A stretch of 64,000 bases of DNA from Amia ocellicauda (GCF_036373705.1 NC_089866.1:6932001-6996000), one strand, 5' to 3'; numbered from the stretch's first letter, positions 1-33,810 are shown. Numbers and translations are program-made. Notes: generated from the sequence alone by a model not told the origin.

Positions 1-14
1 TCTCTTCTCCGCAG

Positions 15-177
15 CATTGAAGGCGAGTATGTGCCCGTGGAAGGCGATGAGGTCACCTACAAGATCTGCTCCATCCCACCGAAGCTCGAGAAAGTCCAGG
101 CGGTGGAGGTGACGATCACTCACCTCACTCCGGGGACCAAGCACGAGACGTGGTCAGGGACCGTGGTCAGCTACTAG
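15..177 (+). CDS. CARHSP1: CARHSP1, last coding exon (partial gene)
   Basis: This is the C-terminal 54 codons of calcium-regulated heat-stable protein 1, a small cytoplasmic cold-shock-domain protein that binds RNA. A pyrimidine-rich tract and AG at 13-14 form the splice acceptor; base 15 completes a codon split by the intron. The translation runs [16 protein letters not shown], then [13 protein letters not shown], ending in VVSY and a TAG at 175-177. This matches the second half of the cold-shock domain and the conserved C-terminus of human CARHSP1 (147 aa). The N-terminal phosphorylated region and the first half of the domain lie outside the window to the left. The gene is tail-to-tail with PMM2. 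The close paralogue CSDC2 is an alternative on protein similarity alone, but the PMM2 neighbour favours CARHSP1. Confidence 0.93.
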
Positions 178-1485
178 AGAACCAGCCGGGTCACCCAGTC
201 TGAAGCGCCGGCTTCATGAAGAAAATGGGGAAGAGCCTGTGGGGGGGCTCTAGCGGTTGCCTAAACATGGGTAAGTCACCCCCAGTCCTCCCCCAAGAAG
301 ATGCTGAGCTGCTTGTGATCTTATATATCATATTTTTCCTTTTCTGGATGTTGCATTAAATACATTTTATTTTTTAATGGAATAACAACCATCAAGATCT
401 AAAAATAATAATAATAATACCATATATATATGAGAATTACATTTTTTGTTTTTGATTTTTCAACTATAAGTGCAGAAGCACCTTGTCCTGTGTGTGGTGT
501 TTGAAAGACTGAAGCTATGGTCTCACCAAGAGTTTATTCAAAAGGTGCCTTCTAGGATCAAAACAAATACTCACAAGATACAAAAAAAGAGAATTTACTA
601 AAAGCATATCCATACTTTTTCTTGTTTGACGTTGAGCTGTACTGTACAACAATGTTGATATTCCAGAAACTTGTTTTTAAGCTATTGAGAAACGTCTTTC
701 CCCCCGACCTTTCCCGTTTGCCTGTCATGTAGTGGTTCTGTGAATAATTGTTTAAAATATCTGTAGGTTTGGGAACAGTACAGAATTCCTTTAGCTTTTC
801 CTCCATTCCTCTCGGTTGCTTTCCACGCACAGCCATCAAAAGCTGGCTGTGGTATTTGAATAAGGAAGATGACAGCGCAGAAATTATCTGCAGTAAACTA
901 TATCTTTTAAACTCACTGCCATTTATCCTCAATGTACGGTCTTATCTGTCCGACCATAACATTTTTAATGTGTACACATGCAGAGAGAATTTTTATGAGG
1001 AGAACTCTGCCCTGTATTATGTCAGGAATACCATCTGTTCTATTTTACCTTCAAAATGTGAATATTGGAGGAGGGGGTGCTCAGATCTGTTTAAACCTCA
1101 CAAGAAAGCCAATAAGTAAAAACAAAACACTTTTCTGATATTGTAAAGCATTTTCATTTTGTAGTGTAAACATCTACAGAGTAAAACTGATTTTTCCTAA
1201 AGCAGGATAAATATCCCTCCATTCTCAGTGCAACCGAGTGGGCAAGTGTTACTAACCAAATATCTGCTGACCAGCAAATATATCGGTAGATCTGCAGATT
1301 GTATTTGCATTTTGTATTTTTGTGAAATACTTGTTAAATCTGCTTAACTTTGTGGGAAAAGATTAATGATATATTGCCTTAATGTTTTTTTTCCTTTTTG
1401 TTCAAGCAGAGTTAATACTTTGCTATTTAAAATTTAAAAACTATGAATGCAGTGAATTTCAATAAAAACCAACATGCAAAGTGAG
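178..1485 (+). other. CARHSP1: CARHSP1 3' UTR (inferred)
   Basis: The stretch after the CARHSP1 stop has no splice-compatible coding exon and no recognised repeat. It becomes AT-rich and contains an AATAAA at 1461-1466 followed by a GT-rich tract, so it most likely is a 3' UTR of about 1.3 kb. Small ORFs inside it (for example 748-1119) resemble no known protein. Confidence 0.55.
1461..1466 (+). terminator. Candidate poly(A) signal of CARHSP1
   Basis: A canonical AATAAA is followed within 25-45 bases by a G/T-rich stretch (about 1481-1515), the arrangement expected of a cleavage and polyadenylation site. It is the best such site downstream of the CARHSP1 stop on this strand. No transcript evidence is available. 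Confidence 0.5.
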
Positions 1486-3000
1486 AGTTCTTTGTCTGCA
1501 TCTGTATTCTTTGTGCTGCTGAATGTTAAATCCAGTTTAATACCCACGTATATCGATAAAGGTTAGATAGCCATTGAGGACTGTTCTCTCTGAGCAAATG
1601 AATTCATTTTCAAGCATTGTTAATAGGCATTAGTGTATTTCTTATCAAACGGCAAGCAACCATACATCAATTATATTCAAGGGTTATTCAAAATAACGAC
1701 TTTTTGTGGAGCATTAATACCAGAACAGAATGTAAAGCTTAATTTATGACATTTATTAAAAGCATTCTTATCACTCCCTCTTCAATTATATATTTTTTAA
1801 CTCCCATCCGGGAGCAGCGGGGGGAACTACAGCATTTGTGACTACCATCACTCTTGATACTCAGCCATTTAATAGAATTGGCTGAATTAAAAAACAATAC
1901 AGTTGTTTTGGACTGACAGCCAGGCTGTGACATCATTGTAAATCACCCATGAATAATTTCATATAATCAAATACAGACAGCAACATTCATGTATACTTTT
2001 TAATCCATTCCAGATATTCCCTTTAGAGACTCAACATTATTTTAATAACTAGATACTTGTAGTTGTATAATTGTATGCATAGTAGTTAAGCAAAGCTCTG
2101 TGAATAGTACAGTACATTTAAAATGACAGATCAGATTTGGTAATAGGTTCATTTCACTACAGCTCTATTTATTTAAGCATGAATTTGCACACTTCACCAG
2201 TATAGATTTAATTACAGGAGTTTTGATAACTTCTATGAGTTCTACTGAACCCACACATTCATTAATCATTTTAATTGTATACTGTAGCTAAAACTCTTGA
2301 ATTGCTGTAGTGAAACATTTCTCTACATGTCTCTTGTTGCAGATGCAGACCTATATTTTTGCATGTACTACACCATCTTAATACCGGCAAGAAAATGCAA
2401 CGTACACTTTTTTGACATACTGTTAATCTGACCTTTTCCTTCAGACCTGACATTGGCACTGATGTGTACAGTTGTATTAAAATGGAGAAAAAGAACAAGA
2501 GAACGATGCAGGCACTATTGCATGGCACCAGGACAAACAAACTACATCAGGTCTGCCCACCACTTCTTTAGTGCAAGGTGAGGAGTACAAACATAATTCA
2601 TATGTGCAGTAAAAATACAATAAAAATAAAATAAAAACGAAATCCTGTGGTACCTGTGGAAGGACCAGCTTACCAGACATAGTGGTATTACTGTAAATGC
2701 ATAATAGAAAAGACTGAGGTAGGTACCATAACTTCCATACCCAATACCAAACAAAAACATGGAAATACCCCAACATAAGTACAGTTTTTATGACATTAAG
2801 CTGCTAAATGCCTAGTTTAAAACCCTAGACCTGCCGTACAGAGACATCTTCAGTGCCTCTCTGACATTTACAGGGCAAAGTAATATACTTAGTGCAGATA
2901 AACCCAGTGTGAATTAGATTTTTTAGGTCCCCATAATAAAAATAGTGTATTCTGCAGTGACTGACCAGTCTATAGGCACTGGGTTTGTTCTGGTCCTTCA
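1486..3000. other. CARHSP1/PMM2 convergent intergenic region and PMM2 3' UTR
   Basis: This AT-rich sequence lies between two genes transcribed toward each other. Most of it probably is the 3' UTR of PMM2 on the minus strand. Minus-strand AATAAA motifs occur at 2168-2173 and 1752-1757; the first would give an UTR of about 0.8 kb. No conserved exon, RNA gene or recognised repeat was seen. Confidence 0.4.
2168..2173 (-). terminator. Candidate poly(A) signal of PMM2
   Basis: TTTATT on the plus strand reads AATAAA on the minus strand, 0.83 kb beyond the PMM2 stop codon. A second copy lies at 1752-1757. The choice between them cannot be made from sequence alone. Confidence 0.3.
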
Positions 3001-6000
3001 TCATTTGAAGAAGAGCTCCTCGCACATGCGCTTGGTGTCCGCTGGCGAGGTCACCTCATGGCCGACGGTCCTAGGGTCTGTATAGATCTCATAGTCATTG
3101 CCCCCCTTAGATACAAACAGAGGACAGCAAATTAAACCCACAGCTCCTTTGGATGGTAGGTAGAAAGAAACACGAGTAAACCTTTAACAAACATATTCAA
3201 TTAGGCGGCTTCACACGATCTTGCATGTTAAAAAGGTGCACAAAAATATATATTTTCCATCAAATTAATTAATGTAACATCAATCCACCGTACATATTAA
3301 GCCTTTTCATTTACAGGGACCGACAGTGGTAATAAGAGAATTCTGTGTGAGGTTAGGATCACTCACGGGTTTGGTTTTGTCTCCAAAGAAATGAATCGTC
3401 TCATAGCCGTCTTGCTCCAGCAGGCCCAGGCAGTATCTTTTATCCCAGCCTTCTGGGAAAATGTCGATGCTGATCTGTCCACCTTGAAAGCACAAAACAG
3501 TTTGCAAAAAGCCCTTCTAACTCCATCACACAGAGCCCAGTACAGGAGCCAGCTCACCTATGGAGAACACCAGCCCTCTTCCACGAAACTCCTTCTGCAG
3601 AGCAGCAACAAACTTTTCCCTGATGTGTTCCTTCTGTAAAGAGCAAAACATACACATCTCATTAAAATCACACAGACTGCACACAGTAGAACAATCGAGA
3701 GGAGGCCATTTGCCCCATCGTGCTCGTTTGGTGTCCATTAATAACTAAGTGATCCCAGGATCCTATCAATTCTATTTTTAAATGTTTCCAAATTGTCTCT
3801 TCAGCCACATCGCTGGGGAGTTTGTTCAGATTGTGACGCCTCTCTGTGTAAAGAAGTGTCTCCTGTTTTCGGTCTTGAATGCCTTGAAGCCCAATTTCCA
3901 TTTGTGTCCCCAGGTGCGTGTGTCCCTGCTGATCTGGAAAAGCTCCTCTGGTTTGATGTGGTCGATACCTTTCATGATTTTGAAGACTTGGATCAAGTCC
4001 CCACGTAGTCTCCTCTGTTCCAGGGTGAAAAGGTTCAGTTCCTCAGTCTCTCAGTAGGACTTTCCCTTCAGACCTGGAATAAGTCTGGTTGCTCTCCTCT
4101 GAACTGCCTCTAGAGCAGTGATATCTTTCTTGAAGTGTGGAGCCCAGAACTGTACACAGTATCCAGATGAGCTCTAACTAGTGCATTGTACAGTCTGAAC
4201 ATCACTGCCCTTGTTTTAAGAAGAACAGTTGGTAACTATCTATTGAGATTAGTTACAGCTGTAATAATTTGTACCCCATAAAAACAGTGACAGAAAAAAG
4301 GTGCTTTATATTTTATGATACACATTGCCACCCAAGTGACTTTAAAGACACTGTAAACCGAGAAGCTGACAGCAGGGGGAGCCATCTCTCCATAGACGTC
4401 AACAGGACAGTTTTGTTTCCGTCCCCTTATGGCAGGAGAGGGATGAGTAACTCACCTGATCAAACTCAAAGAACTCCATGCGCTCTTCCTGGCTACAGCT
4501 TCTCCCCACCGGACACACGTTCAGCATACCGTTACGAAACTCTATAAAAGTGCCCCTGCAGTGAGGAAACAACAATACTCATTAACATTTTTATATTCTT
4601 TCAAGTTGACACTTTCGTGAATGCAAAGTTCAATACTGTGAAACCACAGCGGCAGATTGAACCAGTTTGGTTTAGTTTAATCCGTGGAATTTGAAGTCAA
4701 GTTCGGTGTCAGTTTGAATTGGCAGACTGAATCACGTACTTATCCTGCCTTTGTGAAATGGATTATAAAGTTTTATTCTATCACAACAGCAGCATGAATA
4801 ATGCATATTTGGTTTAAGATTTGGGCGACAGCTTACCTTTTTTTGGGCAGTTTAATCTTTGACATGTAATTCAAACAGAAATTAATAAAATCTTGTAGCA
4901 ATTCCTCTCCTAAGTGTGCTCGAATACTCTAAAAAAACAAAACAAAAAAAAGAATGGAAAATTTACATAATTTAGGGGTATTAAAAACCACGGAATGAGG
5001 ATACAAATTAATACATTTGTACTAATCAACTAATAATGACTATGTATTCCATGGCAAACAATGATTTATTCATTTATGAAACAACTCTGAAATATATAAA
5101 TAATAATTAGTTCAGGTCAGCATGTGCTTTCATATCACCAATGTTAGCAGTAGCTGTACTTTGTTTCAGGGGTTTAAAGAAATCAATCCCACCTGTACAG
5201 ATAACAGTCTACCCTCTTTGTAGGCGACTAATCCGTTCTCAGCAAACACATAATCCACTTTCTCCACCACTGAAAGAAAGGAAGAACAAATTCAGCCTAA
5301 AAAGCAGATACATTCTCATGATTGGTATATTGATTCATCTTTATCAGAGGTAACTCCTATTGAAGAACTACAGTGGGATTTAGAATATATTTAAAGGGAA
5401 GTAAACCATAGTCTAGATTGATTTGGCAAACTGTAAAATATGTAAATACAATATAGGCCTATACGGTTTAGAGATTCAAAGTCTCAGTACAGTTGTTGCC
5501 CAATATTAAAGTGGTATTTTCATGCTGGTTTCATTTACAATTGCTGTGTAGGAAAAATGAAGCCTAACTGCATTTTATAATTGTATACAGAGATTTGTTT
5601 TTAAAGTATTTATTATTTATTCAAAGTGTATAAAACAACAATACAGTCAATAAACTTCTGAGAACATAGTATCCAAAGTGCTAAAGCATTAAAATAACGG
5701 TCTGTTCATAGCAGATTGCAGTAGACCATGAAATCTCAAGTACTTCCAGGAATTTAGAGCAACTTGACCTTTCCTCCCAACAAGCATACAGTCAAAAGAG
5801 GGCACATCCCCAGCACACCCTCCAAACCGGGCATTTTAATTGGTCAAGCCTTCTCTTGTTTGTGTAAATTGCAATTTAGCTAGTGTGATGACCTGTTAGG
5901 AACAATATTGACAGACTATGGATTCATATTATGCTTAATAATTAAATATTATTTCACTATGAATCATGGATATTGGAATTCAGTTGTTAGGATTTTTTTT

Positions 6001-7629
6001 TAAATAGCTAATATATTAATATGTTATTCTAAAAGGTTGTTACAACACATTAATCAGTTGTGTGCAGCTTAAAACACAGCAGACTTTCCCCAAATGTTCT
6101 GGAATATTAAATTAAAAAGATTTTTTTTTAATGTAGGAAAAACAGTAAAGCTTCATTTGAAATGGTATAGCCAAATTCTGCAATACAAATGACAGGGAAA
6201 ATGTATACGACAAATATTTCATTCTGCAAATAATTGAGTATATATTGTCAATATTGTATCTTTAAGTAAACTGCAGAATTAAAATATAAATATATCAAAA
6301 TATAAAATTAAGACCTTTTAAGATATATTTATCTGGATAATATATCTGCAAATCAATTTAATAAAGCCAACACTAAAAGCAGTCCATATAGATCCTAAAC
6401 GTATTGGTAATACTTTAATAAAGACATCCCAATGTCAAATTGGCTTCTTTTTTAAATCTCTCTCTCATTCTTTTTGAGATTACACAACTCATTCATTTCA
6501 GGATATCTGTTGATCGTTTAATATCTCATCTCTAAAAATATATCTGTACATTTAGATATCCAGAAATAATTTAATATCTGTAATTCGTTTCACAAAATCT
6601 CTATTCCTATTCATTTACATGTATCAGTAATTTCAATATCACAAAAAAACATTGTTCATTTCAGAATATTTCAACATGACATACTTATTTATTGAAAGAC
6701 ATAGACTTGCTGCTATTATTAAACCAAACCAGTGATTACACCTGTAACACCGACTAATGTGAGGTGATGTCAAGAGTTTGTTTTGCTACGTCACTAAAAA
6801 CGTCACAAAAAATAAATCTCAACCAACTGGTATTTCCTGAAATAGATCAAACGCAGGCTGCCGAATAAACTATGAGGTACTTAACAGCTTTCTAAAGAAA
6901 ATAAAGAATACATGAAAAAACTTTAAAAAATCACCACTAATACCTTTATATCATTTGAAAACAGATGTCGTTCGTGTAGCGCAGATGTCCGCAGCTGTGC
7001 GCGGGTCTGCGCTGCTCCACCAATGGGAGCGGCGGGATTCTGCAGATCTGCGCAGAACTGCGGAAATCTGCGCTACAAGAACGGGACCACAACGAGTTGC
7101 CCAAACAAACAAAAAACCTACCATCCGAGCCGAGCTGCTCTCGGATCTTGTCAAAGTCCGACCCTCCGACCACGCCGACCCGCACCTTCTTCTTCAGCCG
7201 CTGGAGGAACTCGTCCATGTCGGGAGTGATGCTCTGCGGCGGACATGGAGAGAAAGTGCGGACGTGACTTTTTAAACAAGACTGATCTCTTGAATGAAAA
7301 AGTTGGAAAAACTGTCTTTCCTCGGTCTAGCTATTCCCGTATCCACCTCCACATAGGAACCCCATTTAACGCCTCTCCAGCTAATTAAAAGGCAATACAT
7401 GTCAAACGGATTAAAATACCAGGAATAAAGCTCGTTTGCCCCCTTGTTGTCATTGTAATCAATCAGCGTGTGGGTATATATAGTACAAACACCATTACCA
7501 TTCATTCGTTTTACAGTTTGTTATGTTAAACAGAGGGAATCACATGTAGCTCACTTGTCTAGCAGCAGTTAGAGTCCCATCGACATCAAACAAGCACAGA
7601 GTTGTCGTATCCACTGCTGACTGCGCCAT
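3001..7629 (-). CDS. PMM2: PMM2, phosphomannomutase 2 (8 coding exons, 250 aa)
   Basis: Cytosolic phosphomannomutase converts mannose-6-phosphate to mannose-1-phosphate, the step feeding GDP-mannose and N-glycosylation. Coding exons in transcript order: 7555-7629, 7122-7233, 5193-5269, 4837-4928, 4456-4555, 3558-3633, 3367-3482, 3001-3105. All have GT-AG borders and matching phases, totalling 753 nt (human protein 246 aa). The start ATG (7629-7627) opens a short variable N-terminus before the catalytic DVDGT motif at residues 15-19, which holds the nucleophile and general-acid aspartates of the haloacid dehalogenase fold. GVVGGSD follows at about 45-51, and NGMLNV and GRSCSQEER fall near 127-144. 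Arg144 is the counterpart of human Arg141, the commonest PMM2-CDG site. FFGDKT and GGND follow near the end; stop TGA is at 3003-3001. PMM1 is the only close alternative; the flanking TMEM186 supports PMM2. Confidence 0.96.
3676..4226 (-). mobile_element. LINE 3' fragment (CR1/Rex1-like) in PMM2 intron
   Basis: Read on the minus strand, this segment encodes the end of a LINE ORF2 in broken frames. It starts with a stretch equivalent to [20 protein letters not shown], continues through [16 protein letters not shown] and ends near [15 protein letters not shown]. Its first part (about 4105-4220) is nearly identical to the end of the LINE fragment at 32358-33021, so both belong to one family. It sits between PMM2 coding exons 5 and 6. 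Frameshifts and truncation make it inactive. Clade assignment is by recollection of similar fish CR1/Rex1 ORFs, not a search. Confidence 0.7.
6969..7083. repeat. Small GC-rich palindromic MITE-like element, copy 1
   Basis: A 115-bp unit has near-perfect terminal inverted repeats: 6969-6994 pairs with 7058-7083 at 24 of 26 positions (ends read CGTTC[G/T]TGTAGCGCAGAT). The interior is rich in TGCGCAGA-type sub-palindromes and contains a CCAAT box. It lies in PMM2 intron 2, 38 bp past the splice donor. A diverged copy in the opposite orientation is present at 8030-8132. Such fold-back units are typical of non-autonomous DNA transposons, but no target duplication was recognised. Confidence 0.55.
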
Positions 7630-8029
7630 TGTCCTGTTTTATTAAAAAACAATCTGTATTGGGAATCGTGCAGAAAGTGTTTAGGTTTACGTGTAGCGTC
7701 AGAACCAGCCGCAATCACCGGTCCGACCCTCAAATCAGTCCCCCCACAACACGCCGACGTGTCTCTCCAGACCAGCGCATTTCCACGGCACACAAGCGGA
7801 AATGGCAGGAATCTTTAAATGATATATCCCATAAAGAAATCGATTAATACAGGCTGTTTTGTGTTGTGACTAATAATTATATATGCAAATAATAATAACA
7901 CAGTAGTCAAATAAACTGGTGAAACGTTCCGGTATAGAAATTATGAACATTTGGTTTCCATCCGGTGCTTTTAAGGTGTTGTACTTGTGATTTCATCTTG
8001 GCGGTGTTCACTTCCCTGCGTATGCGCAG

Positions 8030-8132
8030 ATTCTTGTTGCGTCCCCGCAGCGCAGATTTCCGCAGCTCTGCGCAGCTCTGCAGAATCCCCCGATCCCATT
8101 GGTGGAGCTGCTCATATCCGCGCAGAAATGCA
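8030..8132. repeat. GC-rich palindromic element, copy 2 (inverted, truncated)
   Basis: From about 8050 to 8115 this reads almost the same as the reverse complement of 7075-7005, including GCGCAGATTTCCGCAG and CCCATTGGTGGAG. It lies about 1 kb from copy 1, opposite in orientation, in the PMM2/TMEM186 promoter interval. One end has an extra dozen bases and the other end has diverged. Confidence 0.5.
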
Positions 8133-8445
8133 GGACTTTATATTGACACATGGGACACTGCAATTAATTAAAGAGACCAATGAACGCAGTACTGAGCAGT
8201 ACCTTTAAACAGTAAACAATGTCCTGTAATTTTAAAGCATGATCTTATCTAAGAGCAAACTAACAATCTATGAAACTATATAAACGAATGAACGGATAAT
8301 AATAGCAATTAAAACATCAGCTATGAATTACTAAAAGGAATAAAACACCTACATTAACTAAGGAATGAGTTAAAACCAGTTTAAGGTATCTCTTTAATTT
8401 TGTAATAATTAAATGAATTACATAATTAATAAGACCAACTTTAAG

Positions 8446-8545
8446 GAACTCACGAACTATATGCTCTTATGTTGTACGTCGCCCTGGATAAGGGCGTCTG
8501 CCAAGAAATAAAAATAATATTAATAAAAATAATATTAATAAAATA
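8446..8545 (+). mobile_element. LINE/SINE 3' tail fragment
   Basis: Contains GTCGCCCTGGATAAGGG followed by CGTCTGCCAAGAAATAAA and an AAT-rich tail. The same tail ends the minus-strand LINE fragment at 37418-38259 and, diverged, the V-SINE-like element at 49395-49640. Only the extreme 3' end is present, so it is a heavily 5'-truncated insertion. Confidence 0.6.
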
Positions 8546-9108
8546 CATTTCAGCCATCAAAAAACATTTAGATTTTCTTAATTGATATATTTCATATATT
8601 CGGCCACCAGGGGTAGTATTAATCACAGTATTTCCTTTAAAAAATATCAATACACCCTATATGATTCCATGTTATATTTATTGCCGTTTACAGGGCTATG
8701 CGACTGAAATGGATGCACAAAATGTGCTGTGGTATTTGTGTCGATACATACTCTAGTAATTCAACATAAATACTCCGTGTTATAACAATTATTAAAAACA
8801 GCTAGGCTAACTAAAAGTAAGAAATATGACATTATTGATTATTAAACGCTTCTGTCTCCCATTGAGGAAGGCCATTTCCCGCTCAGAGCTGCAATGTTTA
8901 ATATTGCTATGAATATGGTTTTGATCTTTGTATGATTATGTTTTCTACGTGCTTTCGATATTATTAGCCATTAGCAAAGACCCTCTACAGAGAGAGTTTG
9001 ATTTATCTGCATTTGATTACTCTGCCTGGAGCTGCTCTCTCACAGCTGCGTCTGCGCAGACTTCCGACAGCAGATTTAGCCGTTAAAGTGTCGTGAATGT
9101 CTGCAGGC

Positions 9109-10146
9109 ATGGTAAGTATTGTCACCCTCCAACCGTTTAATTAAACTTACAACTGTGTTTTATCTATGATCTATCTGTGTTGTTAAATATGACCTTCCGT
9201 GTCTGCTATCACTGTCTCCAGGCGGCCAGGTTACTTAATCGAATTGAAACATGCAATATCCAGTTTAGTTCTACGGATATTTTACTACTGTGAGTGTGCA
9301 GTCATTTGAACCATGTCACAGAAGTGCCTTTAGTCTAATACATCTGAACAGACAAAACGAATTTTGCAGGATCTTCATTTTATACAGTGCTGTTATTTAT
9401 GCTGTAATGTGTATTTGTCAATGCCTTTGCAGAAGAGGTCAGTGCTGTGTCTGCGGCCCGTTTGTGCCTCATCATTGCTGCTGTCCGGAAAGCCCACAGT
9501 GTTGCGGGCGAGATGGCTGACAGGGGTCCATTCCCTCATCAGACAGCACTCCTCCCAGCTCTCCCCCTTCCCCTGCCTACACACACAGGCTTCACGGCCA
9601 ACACACAGTGTGCAGCATAGATCTTTCTCCTCCAAAACCCAGGGTCTACAGCCCCTGGAAAGCCACACCTCTGAGAAGTTCTCGCTGATCTACAGTTTCC
9701 CAGCCATCAAGGTCCTCCGAGCCGTGTCCAGACTCAAACTCCTTCAGACGGGAATCACCATTCTTCTCCTGCCTCCAGTGTATTACTTCTACTATCACGG
9801 GCAGATCGCTTACAGCCTAGTGAGCTATACCACTGGAATAGCGGCCTTTGCAGCCTTGATGCTTTACTCCCTGAGCCACTACCTGAGGCGCATCATAGGG
9901 ATGATGTACATTAACGAGTCCAAGACCGTCCTCAAGGTCTCTCACCTCACATTCTGGGGACGTAGGCATGACCTCTACATCCCTGTAAGAGAGGTCATGA
10001 CCCTTGGAGACACCGGGGACAGCAGGAATGAGACGTTGCTGCAGTTAAAACGTTACAACCACCCCAATGTACTCTATTTCACTACACGGCTGGGGCAGGT
10101 GGTGGACAGACAGACATTCAATGAGGTCTTTGGGGGTTTTCCTTGA
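9109..10146 (+). CDS. TMEM186: TMEM186, mitochondrial complex I assembly factor (2 exons, 238 aa)
   Basis: TMEM186 is an inner mitochondrial membrane protein that works with the MCIA complex in assembling the membrane arm of complex I. Exon 1 contributes only the start codon (9109-9111), directly followed by the donor GTAAGT; exon 2 is 9433-10146, after a TTTGCAG acceptor. The start was chosen because ATG joins in frame to KRSVLCLRP and gives an arginine-rich presequence. The longer reading frame upstream in exon 2 would run through the intron. Family features: EKFSLIYSFPAIKVLRA (82-98), membrane segments at about 105-123 and 129-152, then conserved VSHLTFWGRRHDLYIP and VMTLGDTGDSR, ending FNEVFGGFP. 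Human TMEM186 is slightly shorter (about 213 aa), the difference lying in the variable N-terminus. Confidence 0.93.
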
Positions 10147-10287
10147 GGATTTCATGGTTTGTTCACGAGAAAAGTGCAGAATATGACCGAAAGATGTAAT
10201 TACCCATCATTTGCATCCTAGAACACTGTCATTTTTGGTTCCTGGTTTCAGAATGCTATAAACTTGAGTTAATATTCTCAAAAATCA

Positions 10288-10293
10288 AATAAA
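10288..10293 (+). terminator. Candidate poly(A) signal of TMEM186
   Basis: AATAAA lies 142 bases after the TMEM186 stop codon, with a second close match around 10340. This would give a short 3' UTR. Confidence 0.55.
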
Positions 10294-12123
10294 GAAGAGA
10301 ATGAACTTTATAAAGCACTATTTCCTGAGTAAGTTACAGTAATAAAAATATAAGCAAACAATGTGCAATGTAAAGTGTATCTTGTTTAAACTGTTGTGTT
10401 TCTTATAGGTTCAAGGTACAAGAAGTTGCAAAAGGTTATGTTCAAACTTAAAATGTGCCAAAGTGACATGAAGGAGAAACAAATCACACTGAGCTTAATC
10501 AAAATGTCTAGGGTTTATTTTAGAATACATTTTTTTTGACAAGAGTTAGACTTTCTATTTTAGTAAATTACACAACATTTGGCACTGCTTAGTTCACAGA
10601 ATCTTGTAAACAAAAATGGCAATTTCTCATTAGTCTATTATTAACAGGCAGAGTCACTAATACAGAAGTCTCTACATAGACTGGCTGAGCTGAAACTCAC
10701 TTGCACATTCATTACTCACGTATTGTCAGTAAATATTAAAAAAGAAAGAAAAATTTACAGAGAAACCACCTCTAATCTGAACATGAATCGACAGTGCTTC
10801 TTCATTTGTCACCGAGCAAGAACAGTTAAGACATTGAAAGGATGTTAAAAAGATTGAACACAATTATTTTGCTCTTTTCAGTTTGACATTGAATGAGTAA
10901 ATACATTTGTGTGCTTAAACGATTTATAAGTACTTACCATGTTTATGGGTGCAAATATCCAATTATTTGTCCTATTTCTTCTATAACACATGTATGTGTG
11001 TGTGTATATATATATATTATATTACACACACACACTGACACACATACAGACAAATGCATTAATTACATTTTAATTGACAGTCCAGCACTGGCTTTTTTCT
11101 GTGTCGGCATTCCTAATAAAAGTTCCCACTCTGGCTTAAATTTAATTCGGGCACATGTTTAGAAAACTGGATAGATGCTGAAGGTGTGGATAAAATGAGG
11201 TACTACATCTGTAAATATTGAATCGTGTTTCAATCTATTGGTTTTCTTTTTACAGTCCACAGGACAGACAGCTTTGAGTCTGTGGATAATAGTTGGCTAG
11301 CTGTCATCAACATTTGTGTAACCATACCATTTAAATAATAGTGTGCCATGTTCATAGCCTTTATTTAACCCCATTCATAGATATAATTTATTAACATTAC
11401 AGCTCTTAAACTTGGCATGTTATAAATATGGTGTGAAAAACTGGAAATATCTAATATTTGGATAGGTATATACAAGGGCGAGTCAATTCCAAAACTGTTC
11501 TTCTTGGGAGTCAATTTAAGAAACTCTTACAAGTTTAATGCCATAGATTTAGAAACTGACTTTGCATCAGAATACAGGGTATGAAAACTATACTTAGTGC
11601 CATTAAAATCTGAGTATATTGTTTTATTACCCCAATCCACAAAGCCAGTGCTGTACAGCTTTAGGTCTAACTAATCTTCTTCCACAGTTGCATATTAGGT
11701 TTCTAATTTCCAAGAGTCTATACTGTCATTAAAATAAAGTGTATGTATGCATTCCCTGCCACCCCCCAGAAAGTGATGAAGTGTTGATTGCTTCTAATGC
11801 ACACCATTTTAGTGAGAATGACCCCCACCCCTTGAAAAATTTGAAAGTTGAGTGGTGTATCCACCTCGGAAATATGGTAAGTCTACAGGTTCTATACACA
11901 ATTTTATAATAAAAAAAAAAAACGTGTTCTATTGTCCACAGGAGGACCCCCACCCCCCTGCCCATGTGTAATGAAAATGTCATTTTTAAAACATGTGCAG
12001 TTCTGTAAATGCAATAATTGTCTAACAAAAACGTGGGATTGGCTCATTGAGATATGTCTGGATGGTCGTTCCCTTGGGATTTGGACCCTGTGCTTTTCTG
12101 GATAGCAGAGTTCTTCCTGCTCT
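10294..12123. other. TMEM186/ABAT convergent intergenic region, including ABAT 3' UTR
   Basis: AT-rich sequence between two convergent genes. The right part is probably the ABAT 3' UTR on the minus strand; minus-strand AATAAA motifs lie at 11623-11628, 11387-11392 and 11360-11365. A short imperfect TG/CA repeat lies near 10988-11045. No gene or recognised mobile element was found. Confidence 0.45.
11360..11365 (-). terminator. Candidate poly(A) signal of ABAT
   Basis: One of three minus-strand AATAAA motifs downstream of the ABAT stop (others at 11387-11392 and 11623-11628). Which is used is not decidable here. Confidence 0.25.

Positions 12124-33810
<21,687 letters not shown>

Larger units (their letters stand above)
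7630..9108. promoter_or_regulatory. PMM2/TMEM186 head-to-head intergenic region
   Basis: The 1.5 kb between the start codons of divergently transcribed PMM2 and TMEM186 must contain both 5' UTRs and promoters. The human pair is also head-to-head. CpG-containing sequence with CCAAT boxes and NRF1-like GCGCAGA runs occurs near 7690-7800, 8030-8130 and 9040-9080. The middle (about 8200-8900) is AT-rich and holds a LINE tail at 8446-8545. Transcription start sites cannot be placed from sequence. Confidence 0.5.

Noticed and set aside
748-1119. 123-codon plus-strand ORF after CARHSP1
   Set aside because: It lies in the inferred 3' UTR, has low-complexity AT-driven composition, no recognisable domain and no splice signals.
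9364-9432. Longer TMEM186 N-terminus starting at 9364
   Set aside because: This part overlaps the TTTGCAG acceptor and its translation is cysteine/tyrosine-rich and unlike the family; the spliced ATG at 9109 joins in phase.
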